Assembly (NCBI RefSeq): GCF_019977295.1
Contig: NZ_AP024651.1
Coordinates: forward strand, 1,550,001-1,614,000
DNA from: Arthrobacter sp. StoSoilB20
Lineage (GTDB): Bacteria > Actinomycetota > Actinomycetes > Actinomycetales > Micrococcaceae
Direction of reading: 5' to 3'
DNA: 64,000 nucleotides
Below, piece by piece: positions 54,667 through 63,264 of this stretch. The notes under the pieces were generated by a model. The model ran no database searches. It saw nothing but the letters and a program-made list of their open reading frames with translations, and was not told the DNA's origin. The position numbers and the translations under genes were made by a program. Each line of letters starts with the position of its first letter. The stretch's first letter is position 1.

Positions 54667-56070
54667 ATGTCCTCCAGCACACCCCTGACCCGGGCTGCTG
54701 ACTCGTTCAAGCGCGCTACGGCGGCAGTGAGCGGCAAGATCCGCGGCGCCCGCACTCCCCGGAACGAACCAGGCAACCGCCCTGGCCGAACCGGGAAACC
54801 GGGCAAGTCCAGCTCACTTCACCCGGCCGCCGTCTGGGCCGAAGCCGCGGGAACAGCCGCCCAGTTCCTTTCTCCGGCGTGGACCAGGGTCCGCGTTGTC
54901 TGGTTGAAGTTCGTGTGGCCGGTCCTGTCCGTAGTGAGCCTGCTGGGCTGGGTGGTCCTGGCTGCTGCGATCGGACTCTGGTGGGCCGGACAGGCTTGGG
55001 GCTGGCAGGAAGCCAAGTCCGCGGCAATGGTCGCCTTCCTCCTGTTCGTCCTGGCGATTGCCTTCATCGTTGGCCGCTCGGCCTACGGTGTGGTCCTGGA
55101 CCTTGCCCGCACGCGCGTGGCTGTGGGCGATGACGCGGTGGGCAGTATTGCGGTGTCCAACGTCTCCACCAGGCCGTTGCTGCCGGCCGCGTTGGAACTT
55201 CCGGTCGGCGCCAATACTGCTGTGTTCCATCTGCCCCGCATGAAGCCGGCGCAGGTCCACGAGGATCTCTTCACCATCCCCACGGCCCGGCGCGCCGTGA
55301 TCGTGGTGGGTCCGGTTCGCTCGGTACGCGCCGACCCCCTCCACCTCCTGCGCCGTAGGGTGATGTGGACGGAACCGGTGGACCTCTTCGTCCACCCCCG
55401 CACGGTGTCGCTGGGCAGCTCTGCCGCCGGCTTCATCCGTGACCTCGAAGGCATGCCCACCACGGAGCTGTCCAGCGCGGATGTCTCCTTCCATGCACTT
55501 CGGGATTATGTTCCGGGCGATGACCGCCGCCATATCCACTGGAAGACCACGGCACGTACCAACAAACTCATGGTCCGCCAGTTCGAAGAAACCCGCCGCG
55601 CCCACCTTGCCATCGCCCTGTCCATCAACACTGACGAATACGATTCCGAGCCTGAATTCGAAATGGCCATCTCAGTGGCGGCATCCATCGGACGCCAGGC
55701 CATCAGTGAGCAGCGCGATCTCGACGTCCTGACCCAAAGAGGACCGCTCCGCTGCGAAACCGGCCGCAACCTGCTGGACGACGCCACCCGCATTGTCGGG
55801 GCACCCATGCGGAAGACCGCCGTCGACCTCGCACGCAACCTGTCCGACGCCGTTCCGAACGCTTCGGTGGTGTTCTTCGTCGTGGGCAGCCACGTCAGCG
55901 CGACCCAGCTCCGAACCTGCGCCGCGTCCGTACCTCCGGGAGTCCGAAGCCTGGCGGTGCGCGTCCAACCCGGCGCGGCGCCGTCGAGGGCCAACATCGC
56001 GGACCTGACGGTCCTCACGGTGGGCGACCTGGACGACCTCGCCATTGTCCTTCGAAAGGCGGCAGCATGA
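54667..56070 (+). CDS. DUF58-domain membrane protein
   Basis: 467 residues. A basic N-terminal region of ~75 residues is followed by two helices (FVWPVLSVVSLLGWVVLAA and AAMVAFLLFVLAIAFIV), then a beta-rich segment and the DUF58 core: VSFHALRDYVPGDDRRHIHW followed by KTTARTNKLMVRQFEE. The C-terminal half has a von Willebrand A-like layout. DUF58 proteins partner with MoxR ATPases. Its stop overlaps the transglutaminase-like gene as ATGA. Confidence 0.9.
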   Translation: MSSSTPLTRAADSFKRATAAVSGKIRGARTPRNEPGNRPGRTGKPGKSSSLHPAAVWAEAAGTAAQFLSPAWTRVRVVWLKFVWPVLSVVSLLGWVVLAAAIGLWWAGQAWGWQEAKSAAMVAFLLFVLAIAFIVGRSAYGVVLDLARTRVAVGDDAVGSIAVSNVSTRPLLPAALELPVGANTAVFHLPRMKPAQVHEDLFTIPTARRAVIVVGPVRSVRADPLHLLRRRVMWTEPVDLFVHPRTVSLGSSAAGFIRDLEGMPTTELSSADVSFHALRDYVPGDDRRHIHWKTTARTNKLMVRQFEETRRAHLAIALSINTDEYDSEPEFEMAISVAASIGRQAISEQRDLDVLTQRGPLRCETGRNLLDDATRIVGAPMRKTAVDLARNLSDAVPNASVVFFVVGSHVSATQLRTCAASVPPGVRSLAVRVQPGAAPSRANIADLTVLTVGDLDDLAIVLRKAAA

Positions 56071-58562
56071 GCACCGCGCCCAATCTTCGCGTGCGTCCCC
56101 GCGCCGCCAAGGGAGCCAGGTCCGCAGGCCGCGCCAGTGGCGCCGCCCGCGGGTCGATTTTTGCCGACGGCCGCCCGTTGTGGCACTTCGCCGTGGATTG
56201 CGGTGCCCTGGCGGTGCTGCTTTTCCTTGGAGTCCTCGGATTCAGCCTGAGCTTCGGCGGAGACGCGCACTATCTGGTTGCAGGTCTGGGCGGTGTGCTG
56301 CTCGGACTGGGCATCGCGGTCCTGAACGCTCATCTTCGTTTGGGGCTGCTGATCACCGCAGCAGTGACCTTCGGCGCCTACATGCTGTTCGGTTCTGCCC
56401 TGGCTGTCCCGGATTCAGCGGTCTTTGGCGTCCTGCCGAGCCTCGATTCGTTGCGGACCCTGCTGCTGGGCGTGGTGTTTTCCTGGAAGGACATGCTCAC
56501 AGTGGGCGTTCCCGTGGGCACAGCCAACGGGACGCTCATTGTGCCATTCCTCAGCTCGCTGCTCACGGCGCTGGCCGCGGGCCTGCTGACATGGCGCCTG
56601 AAGAGCCCGTACTGGCCGTTGCTGCCCGTCCTGGTGTTGTTCGTGACAGGTATCGCCTTCAGCACCAGTGCGAGCTTCCTCAACGTGGAGCGCGGTGTTT
56701 CCCTCACCATCGTTTCGATCGTATGGGCGACGTTCCGCCGCGATGTCCTTCGGCAGCGGAGCACCAAGACCGTCTCGGCCAACAGGCCGGATTCCGACGC
56801 CGGTGCGGCCCGCCGCGGCCAGCTTCGCAGGCTGGGGACTGCTGCTGCCGTGATCGCGGTCGCCGTCGGTGTCACCGCCATCGCCTCGCCGATTGTGACG
56901 GCCAGCGATGACCGGAAGGTCCTGCGGAACACGATTGTCCCGCCGTTCGATCCGCGTGACTACATCACTCCTCTGGCGAGCTTCCGGAACTTCGTCAAGG
57001 ACGAGAAGGACAGCACGCTTTTTACCGTCAAGGGCTTGCCCAAGGATGCCCGTGTGCGCCTGGCTGCGCTGGACGCCTTCAACGGCCTGAACTACACCAT
57101 GGATCCCAACAGTTCCGGCAACTTCAGCAAGGTGGGCGACGCCCGCTCGCTCAATACGCTGGCCGATACCGGGAGCCCGGTGAAGGGCACCAACTACACC
57201 TTGGACATCACTGTGGAGGACTACCAGGGGTACTTCGTCCCGGGCGGCCGGCACACCACCGGCATGAGTTTCTCCGACACGTCCGGCGCGGCCTCAGGGC
57301 TTTACTTCAATGCCGGTACGGACACCGCTGTAAGCACCAAGGGTTTGTCCAAGGGTGAGAACTACACCGTGCAGGTCTCGGACCCCGGTACCTTGGAGCA
57401 CGGGCAGTTGACGCAGTACGACTTCGCAAAGCTCACTCTGCCTGAGGCGCAGGAGGTCCCGCCGATCGTCGCCTCCCAGGCCAACGAATTGTCCGCGGAT
57501 GCGCCGACGGCCATTGACCGCGTGCGGCAGATTGAAGCTCACTTCCAGAAGAGCGGTGCGTTCAGCAATGGCTTGGTGACGGAGGGACAGCTTCCGAGCC
57601 TGCCCGGCCACAGCGCCGCACGTATCCGGAACATGCTCTCCGCCAAGCAGATGCTGGGCGATGATGAGCAGTACGCCGTCTCCATGTCCCTCATGCTCCG
57701 GCACCTGGGCATCCCCTCGCGCGTGGTGATGGGCTTCTACCCCGATCCGAAGAGCCCCGAAAATGGCGCCGGGGATATCAAAATCACCGGCAAGGACGTC
57801 CATGCCTGGGTTGAGGTTGCTTTCGACCGTGTGGGTTGGGTTGCGTTCGATCCCACCCCGCCCAAAGACAACGTGCCCATTCCGCCGGACCCGGAAAACA
57901 AGTCCAAGCCCAAGCCGCAGGTGCTGCAGCCACCGCCCCCGCCGCAGGAACCGGCAGACCTCCCGCCGGACTCCACCCCCGATGCCTTGGACGCTGATGA
58001 GAAGAAGAACAACCCTTGGCTGTTCTGGGGTCCGTTGTTGGCAGCCATCGGTGTTGCGCTGATTCCGTTGGGGATCCTGGCCTTGCCGCTGTTGCTCATC
58101 CTCCTGTTGAAGGCACGACGCCGGAAGGCCCGTTTCCGTGACGGCCACCCTGCGCAGCGGGTCGGCGGCGGATGGAACGAAGTGATCAGCCTTGCCACCG
58201 ACATGGGTGCCTCGATCGATACCAAGTCCACGCGCCGCGAGTCGGCCACGGTCATCGCGGAGGCGTTCCCGAACGCGGGCGGCACCACCACGATGCTGGC
58301 CCACCGCGCCGACGCTGCCGTTTTTGGCGCCGGTCAACCAAGCGAGGACGAGGTCAAGGACTACTGGGAGATCGTTGACTCGTCCTTGACCGACATCACT
58401 GGAAGCGTCGGTTTCTGGAAACGGCAGCAAGCCAGGTTCTCGCCGCGGTCCCTGTTGTCCGATGGCCGGGCCGCCTTGAGGCGCCGGGAGCTGGGAACCA
58501 CTGATCCGGCGACACGTCGTCGCTTCACCTGGCCGTTCAAGAAGGACACCACCAATGAGTAA
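56067..58562 (+). CDS. TgpA-like membrane protein with transglutaminase fold lacking catalytic Cys
   Basis: 831 residues. N-terminal cytoplasmic tail, about six helices (residues ~40-280), an extracellular domain with a transglutaminase-core fold (~290-600), Pro-rich linker, one last helix (LLAAIGVALIPLGILALPL), and a cytoplasmic tail. In active enzymes the first triad motif reads GYCExFA; here it is GDDEQYAVSMSLMLRHLGIP, so the Cys position is Asp533. His579 (DVHAWVEV) and Asp595 (FDPTPP) remain. The protein has only one cysteine, in a membrane helix. It should therefore not be a Cys-dependent transglutaminase or protease; peptide binding is more likely. Overlaps DUF58 by 4 nt and the next gene by 8 nt. 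Confidence 0.85.
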   Translation: MSTAPNLRVRPRAAKGARSAGRASGAARGSIFADGRPLWHFAVDCGALAVLLFLGVLGFSLSFGGDAHYLVAGLGGVLLGLGIAVLNAHLRLGLLITAAVTFGAYMLFGSALAVPDSAVFGVLPSLDSLRTLLLGVVFSWKDMLTVGVPVGTANGTLIVPFLSSLLTALAAGLLTWRLKSPYWPLLPVLVLFVTGIAFSTSASFLNVERGVSLTIVSIVWATFRRDVLRQRSTKTVSANRPDSDAGAARRGQLRRLGTAAAVIAVAVGVTAIASPIVTASDDRKVLRNTIVPPFDPRDYITPLASFRNFVKDEKDSTLFTVKGLPKDARVRLAALDAFNGLNYTMDPNSSGNFSKVGDARSLNTLADTGSPVKGTNYTLDITVEDYQGYFVPGGRHTTGMSFSDTSGAASGLYFNAGTDTAVSTKGLSKGENYTVQVSDPGTLEHGQLTQYDFAKLTLPEAQEVPPIVASQANELSADAPTAIDRVRQIEAHFQKSGAFSNGLVTEGQLPSLPGHSAARIRNMLSAKQMLGDDEQYAVSMSLMLRHLGIPSRVVMGFYPDPKSPENGAGDIKITGKDVHAWVEVAFDRVGWVAFDPTPPKDNVPIPPDPENKSKPKPQVLQPPPPPQEPADLPPDSTPDALDADEKKNNPWLFWGPLLAAIGVALIPLGILALPLLLILLLKARRRKARFRDGHPAQRVGGGWNEVISLATDMGASIDTKSTRRESATVIAEAFPNAGGTTTMLAHRADAAVFGAGQPSEDEVKDYWEIVDSSLTDITGSVGFWKRQQARFSPRSLLSDGRAALRRRELGTTDPATRRRFTWPFKKDTTNE

Positions 58563-60177
58563 TGAGGCCGAACTCTGCCCGGCCTGCAAGCATGCGGTCC
58601 GTCCCGGGGCTGCGTTCTGCACCCAGTGCGGTTCCCCGCTGAGCAACCGTGGAGCCCGCAAGGAAGGGAACATCAACCACGCCCAAAAAGCGGCTTTGGA
58701 GTTCGCCACCCGGCAGGGCGTGCCCGATCCCGGTAGTATCTCGGTAGTGTCGGCGGCGGCGTCGCCGGCACACCCGGTGCCACCGGGAACCAGCAACGCG
58801 CCGGACCGTATCACTGGGCCAGGGGGAGGGACCACCATGACCACCAAGCTCGACTTGGTGCCCGCATCTGCAGGCAAAAGGCTGGGCGCTGCTGTGCTGG
58901 ATTGGCTTGGACCACTAGCAGTCCTGGCCACCACCTTCGCCATAGGCATCGCGGGCATCACCCAAACCCGCCGGAACGGCTTCATTGTTTATGACACCGG
59001 CCTGCTGGTCCTCCTGGGCAGCATCGGCCTGGGCGTCACCGTTGTCTACATCTTTGTTCTGCTTGCCCTTGAGGCGAAATCCGGCAACACCATTGGCAAC
59101 CAGCTCATGGGAATCCGCAGCTCCGATGCCGAGGGGTACGCTCCCGGCGCAGGCGCCGTTTTTGTTCGTGGCATCGTCACCGGCAGTGTCCTGCTCCTCG
59201 GCGGGATCACCTCGGTAGTCCTTTCCGCGCTTGGCCTGATTTCCCTGGTCCTGTGGATCGGGCTTCCTTTGATATTCCTTGGTGTTGTGTGGGCCATCCT
59301 GGTGGTGGTCTCCAATGCCTGGGATAAAGACGGCAAACTGCGCGGCTGGCAGGACAAGGCAGCGAAATCCTTGATGTTCGATGTCCACGCGGGACGCAAC
59401 CCCGTGGCTACCGGCGGAATTCAGGGGCCCTACAGTTTCGCTCCAATGGACCTGCCGCCGGTGCAGCCAGTGGCTTCTCCGGTGCCGTCCGGCGCAGGGC
59501 AGTCCGCCCCGAGGACTGCTTCCCCAGCTCAGGGGACTAAAGCCCATGGGATTCAAGCCCAGGGGATTCAATCGCAGGGGCCTCAGGTGCATGCGACCCC
59601 TGCGGTGCCGGCCGCGCAGCAACCCTCCCACGACCCCAACCAGTGGCGTCCGCCGTCGGCTCCATGGCCCCCTGCGGCAGCACAACGCCCGGCCCCTGTG
59701 GCGCAGCAGCCGCATGTCATTCAGCCGCCGGTCGCCCCTGAACCCCAGGTCATCCAACAACCTCCTGCACCGGTTCCCGGCTTTGCCGGGCACCCCGACG
59801 ACGACGTCGAGCGCACCCAGATGCGTCCCGGGGCCGAGCGTGCGCAAGCGGTCCTGCGGATCCGGATCGACGACGGCCAGGACGTCCAGCTTGGTGGCTC
59901 GGTTCTTCTGGGACGCAACCCTGCCCCGCAGCCAGGGGAAGCGGTGGAACAACTGATGCCAGTAGCGGACCCCGGCCGGTCCATCTCCAAAACCCACCTG
60001 CATCTGCGCGTGGATGGCGATGGCGTCTGGGTCACAGACAGAAACTCCACCAACGGCAGTGCCGTTACCACGCCCGACGGCCTCCAGACTCGACTCCATC
60101 CGGGCCAGGCTGTCCTGGTCCGACCCGGTTCCACCGTTCACTTTGGCGACCGTTCCTTCCACCTAGGACAAGCATGA
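58555..60177 (+). CDS. Zinc-ribbon, RDD membrane and FHA domain protein
   Basis: 540 residues. Zinc ribbon at the N-terminus (CPACKHAVRPGAAFCTQCG), RDD membrane domain with about four helices (residues ~100-275; KLDLVPASAGKRLGAAVLDW and the NQLMGIRSSD loop), a Pro/Gln-rich linker, and a C-terminal FHA domain (GGSVLLGRNPAPQPGE, SISKTHLHL, DRNSTNGSAV). Before the FHA domain sits DVERTQMRP with Thr421, a likely kinase target like the pThr motifs of other FHA proteins. Overlaps the phosphatase gene as ATGA. Confidence 0.87.
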   Translation: MSNEAELCPACKHAVRPGAAFCTQCGSPLSNRGARKEGNINHAQKAALEFATRQGVPDPGSISVVSAAASPAHPVPPGTSNAPDRITGPGGGTTMTTKLDLVPASAGKRLGAAVLDWLGPLAVLATTFAIGIAGITQTRRNGFIVYDTGLLVLLGSIGLGVTVVYIFVLLALEAKSGNTIGNQLMGIRSSDAEGYAPGAGAVFVRGIVTGSVLLLGGITSVVLSALGLISLVLWIGLPLIFLGVVWAILVVVSNAWDKDGKLRGWQDKAAKSLMFDVHAGRNPVATGGIQGPYSFAPMDLPPVQPVASPVPSGAGQSAPRTASPAQGTKAHGIQAQGIQSQGPQVHATPAVPAAQQPSHDPNQWRPPSAPWPPAAAQRPAPVAQQPHVIQPPVAPEPQVIQQPPAPVPGFAGHPDDDVERTQMRPGAERAQAVLRIRIDDGQDVQLGGSVLLGRNPAPQPGEAVEQLMPVADPGRSISKTHLHLRVDGDGVWVTDRNSTNGSAVTTPDGLQTRLHPGQAVLVRPGSTVHFGDRSFHLGQA

Positions 60178-61097
60178 ATTCACAGCCGGCCACCCCTGCC
60201 AACGCCGAAGCAGGTGTCCCGGGCGGGCCATCCTTTGGCCTGAGCTATGGGTACGGTACGGACCGCGGCCTGCGCCGTGAATTGAACGAGGATTCGTTCA
60301 TCGCTGCCGACCCCGTCTTCGCGGTGGCCGATGGCATGGGCGGGCACGAAGCCGGAGAAATTGCCAGCGGCATGTGCGTCCGGGCCCTGGGCAGCGCCCC
60401 CGAACTTGCTTCCGGTGTCCGCACAGCATCCGCGGCGGATCTGCAGGCCTGCCTCTTGAGGGCTGACGCGGCTATTCGAAACGCCACCGGAGCCCGGGCC
60501 GGAACCACGCTGTCCGGCGTCGTGGTGGTGGAACAGATGGACCTGCCCTATTGGCTGGTGATGAACATCGGCGATTCCAGGACATACCGCCTCAGCCAGG
60601 GGGAGTTCACCCAGGTGAGCGTTGACCACTCCGAGGTGCAGGAACTGGTGGATTCCGGGGACATCACCGCCGAGCAGGCAACGGTCCATCCCCGGCGGCA
60701 CGTAGTGACCCGCGCCCTGGGTACCGGCGATGAGACCGAAGCCGATTTCTGGTTGCTTCCCATCCAGGAAGGCGACCGGATCATGATTTGCTCCGACGGC
60801 CTCAACGGTGAACTGGGCGATGACCACATGTTCCGTATCCTCAGCACCGTGGCCCATCCGCAGGACGCCGTGGACGCGCTGATCCAGGCCGCACTCAGAA
60901 GCGGCGGCCGTGACAACGTCACCGTCATAGTGGTGGACGCCAAGAACGTCCTGAACGACGCCGGCATCGCCACCACTGCACCCCGCCCCGAGGTTGCCGC
61001 CGAGGTTGAAGAGGACACGCTTCCCAGGGCCTGGGTGAATGGAACAGACGAGCTTCCCGCGGCGGACCAGGAGGAAGGCGTCGATGGCAAGCAGTAA
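60174..61097 (+). CDS. PP2C-family Ser/Thr protein phosphatase
   Basis: 307 residues, cytosolic PPM/PP2C. Metal and phosphate residues: ELNEDSFIAADPVFAVADGM plus GGHEAGE, WLVMNIGDSRTYRL, MICSDGLNGELGDD and GGRDNVTVIVVDA. The C-terminal ~45 residues are acidic and unrelated to catalysis. It should reverse the kinase encoded two genes later. It corresponds to prpC of the PFNA cluster. Start ATGA-coupled to the RDD/FHA gene; its end overlaps the next start by 14 nt. Confidence 0.92.
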   Translation: MNSQPATPANAEAGVPGGPSFGLSYGYGTDRGLRRELNEDSFIAADPVFAVADGMGGHEAGEIASGMCVRALGSAPELASGVRTASAADLQACLLRADAAIRNATGARAGTTLSGVVVVEQMDLPYWLVMNIGDSRTYRLSQGEFTQVSVDHSEVQELVDSGDITAEQATVHPRRHVVTRALGTGDETEADFWLLPIQEGDRIMICSDGLNGELGDDHMFRILSTVAHPQDAVDALIQAALRSGGRDNVTVIVVDAKNVLNDAGIATTAPRPEVAAEVEEDTLPRAWVNGTDELPAADQEEGVDGKQ

Positions 61098-63264
61098 CCT
61101 GTCGGAGACCCGCTACCAGCAGGGTGACTGGTTCGGCGTGGTACGGAACGGAACGGTGGTGCTCCTTGGCCCGGATACGCCGCACGCCCTGATTGATACT
61201 GTTTGGGGGTTGCTGGAATCAGCTCCCGAGGCCCACGAAGTCCTCCACGAGGTAACGGACGCCTTTGGCGTATCCCTGAGCCGCATCCCTCCGTTCGGGA
61301 TCATTGACGCCAAGGATGCGCTCCGTGTGTTCCTTCGTGGTGATCTTGAACTGCTGGTCCAGTTCGAGTCGGGTGCCGAACAGCTCACCGGACGTGATGT
61401 CACTACATGGACCGAACGCCGGCTCGCCGGCGCAACTTCCTACAGCCTCCGGATTGGTGGCGGTTCCGCCTCGGACATGCCCTTGAACAGCCTTCCCGTG
61501 GCGGAGGGCGTGGTGCTCTTGTCAGCACTGGAAGCTGCCCCCGGCGAACCCGTCAGCGATGACGTGCCCGCAATACCCGCTTCAGCCGTTCCCGTGGAGG
61601 TGCCGGCAAAGGACGGCAACACCGGGCCCGCCGTGCCGGTGATATCCGCTGCAGCCGTTCCTGTGGAGGTGCCGGCCAAGGAACGCGACGCCGGGTCTGC
61701 CGTGCGGGACAGCGTTTCGGACGAGACCATGATCGGTTACACCGAGGCAGACCTGGGCCTGACCATCGCACCGGGCCAGCTTTCCGCCAGCCAACCCACT
61801 GATGACCGGCACGCTGATGACCGGCACGCTGATGACCAGCACGCTGATGACCAAGACGCTGATGACCAGCACGCTGATATCCTGCCGGCCGCTGGCCGGC
61901 CAGTGGACCAGGAGTCCCACGTGGCCGAGCAATCTTTTGAAGGGGTTGCGGCTGACCGTACCCGAGCGGCTTCACTGACAATTGCCCCGGCAGGGGAGGG
62001 CACCGCGGCGGCTGGGTCTTCGCAAGCGGGCGCACTTCCGGATTCCCCTGGCCTCCAGAGTCCGGAAACGAACGACGACGCGAAGGAAGCGGCGGTTGCG
62101 GCACCACCCGCGGACGGACCCGCAGATGGCCCTGCGGTTGAGGACGTTCAGGAGGCGTCGGAAGCCCCTGTCCACACCAGCACCACCGATCCGTTGTTGC
62201 CCACGTTGGAAACCACCACCAATTACGATCACCTGTGGGACAAGACGGTGATGCGGAATATTGAAGACGCGGCTGTCCGCGTGGAAGACGATTCCGATGA
62301 CCACGACGCCCCGGTGTCCCAGATGTCTGGTGCCCCGGCGTCCAAGACACCGGATGCCCCCGGGTCCCCGATTCAGCAACCCTCCGCTCCGGAACGCCAT
62401 GGGCAACCCATTGAGCTGCCCCCCGCCGTGGAACCCGCCGTGGAATCCGTCGAGCAACCCCCGGCAGCCACCGGAGGCTCCGGGCTGATCGATTCCGTCC
62501 CTTGGCTCCGCAACAATCCCACTGCACCGGACACGGGCAGCGTTCCGCCACCGCTTTCGAATATGCCCGCGGTGCCGGCCATTGGGTCGGTTCCAGCTCC
62601 CGGGCAGGCTCCCTCAGCGCGTGGAGTGGACGCTGCCCCGCAGCTTCCAGGCGGCTGGCCAGCGGCGCCTTCTCCCGCGGTTGACGAAGATTCAGATCAT
62701 GACGGCCAAACCATCATGAAGAGCAGCCTTGCTGCTGATCCCACGGACGCGGCCAAACCAGCGTCGGATGCGGCGAAAGACGCGTCGGAGGCAGCGGTTG
62801 CCAACGGACCAAGCGTCCTGGCGAGGGTGTGCTCCCAAGGGCACGCGAATCCGCCTACCTACCCGCAGTGTTCCGTGTGCGGTACCGCCTTGTCCGGCGA
62901 TGCGCAGCAGGTCCCACGTCCACGTCTTGGCCGGATGCGCCTTTCGACAGGTGAGCTGATTGATCTTGACCAGTCGCTCATCATTGGACGGCAACCTTCC
63001 GTTTCCCGTGTCCAGGGCGGCACCATGCCCAAGCTGGTGCAGGTGGAAAGCCCCGGTGGGGACATCTCCCGCTCCCACGTCGAGGTCAGGTTGGAAGGTT
63101 GGCACGTCATGCTGTGCGACCTGAAAGCAACCAACGGAACCGTGTTGATCAGGGAAGGCCAGGCACCCCGCAGGCTTGCCCAAAACGAGATGGCCATCCT
63201 GCTCGATGGCGATATCGCAGAGTTGGGTGACGATATTTCATTGCGTTTCGAGGAGATTCTTTGA
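61084..63264 (+). CDS. FHA-domain protein with long disordered linker and zinc ribbon
   Basis: 726 residues. A folded N-terminal domain (~1-125; RYQQGDWFGVVRNGTVVLLG) of unknown family; a very long Ala/Pro/Asp/Glu-rich linker (~130-575) holding an imperfect duplication (VPVEVPAK twice) and a DDxHA repeat; a zinc ribbon (VCSQGHANPPTYPQCSVCG); and an FHA domain (SLIIGRQPSVSRV, GGDISRSHVEV, DLKATNGTVL). Three Thr motifs in acidic settings stand out: DETMIG (T215), DKTVMRN (T388) and DGQTIMKS (T543). ATG 61084 has AGGAGG nine bases upstream. Probably a phospho-regulated scaffold for the kinase. Confidence 0.85.
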   Translation: MASSNLSETRYQQGDWFGVVRNGTVVLLGPDTPHALIDTVWGLLESAPEAHEVLHEVTDAFGVSLSRIPPFGIIDAKDALRVFLRGDLELLVQFESGAEQLTGRDVTTWTERRLAGATSYSLRIGGGSASDMPLNSLPVAEGVVLLSALEAAPGEPVSDDVPAIPASAVPVEVPAKDGNTGPAVPVISAAAVPVEVPAKERDAGSAVRDSVSDETMIGYTEADLGLTIAPGQLSASQPTDDRHADDRHADDQHADDQDADDQHADILPAAGRPVDQESHVAEQSFEGVAADRTRAASLTIAPAGEGTAAAGSSQAGALPDSPGLQSPETNDDAKEAAVAAPPADGPADGPAVEDVQEASEAPVHTSTTDPLLPTLETTTNYDHLWDKTVMRNIEDAAVRVEDDSDDHDAPVSQMSGAPASKTPDAPGSPIQQPSAPERHGQPIELPPAVEPAVESVEQPPAATGGSGLIDSVPWLRNNPTAPDTGSVPPPLSNMPAVPAIGSVPAPGQAPSARGVDAAPQLPGGWPAAPSPAVDEDSDHDGQTIMKSSLAADPTDAAKPASDAAKDASEAAVANGPSVLARVCSQGHANPPTYPQCSVCGTALSGDAQQVPRPRLGRMRLSTGELIDLDQSLIIGRQPSVSRVQGGTMPKLVQVESPGGDISRSHVEVRLEGWHVMLCDLKATNGTVLIREGQAPRRLAQNEMAILLDGDIAELGDDISLRFEEIL
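61801..61875 (+). repeat. 15-bp tandem repeat (5 units) encoding DDxHA
   Basis: Five contiguous GATGACCRGCACGCT-type units encode DDRHA, DDRHA, DDQHA, DDQDA, DDQHA in the linker of the FHA protein. The frame is preserved for any copy number. Confidence 0.85.
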
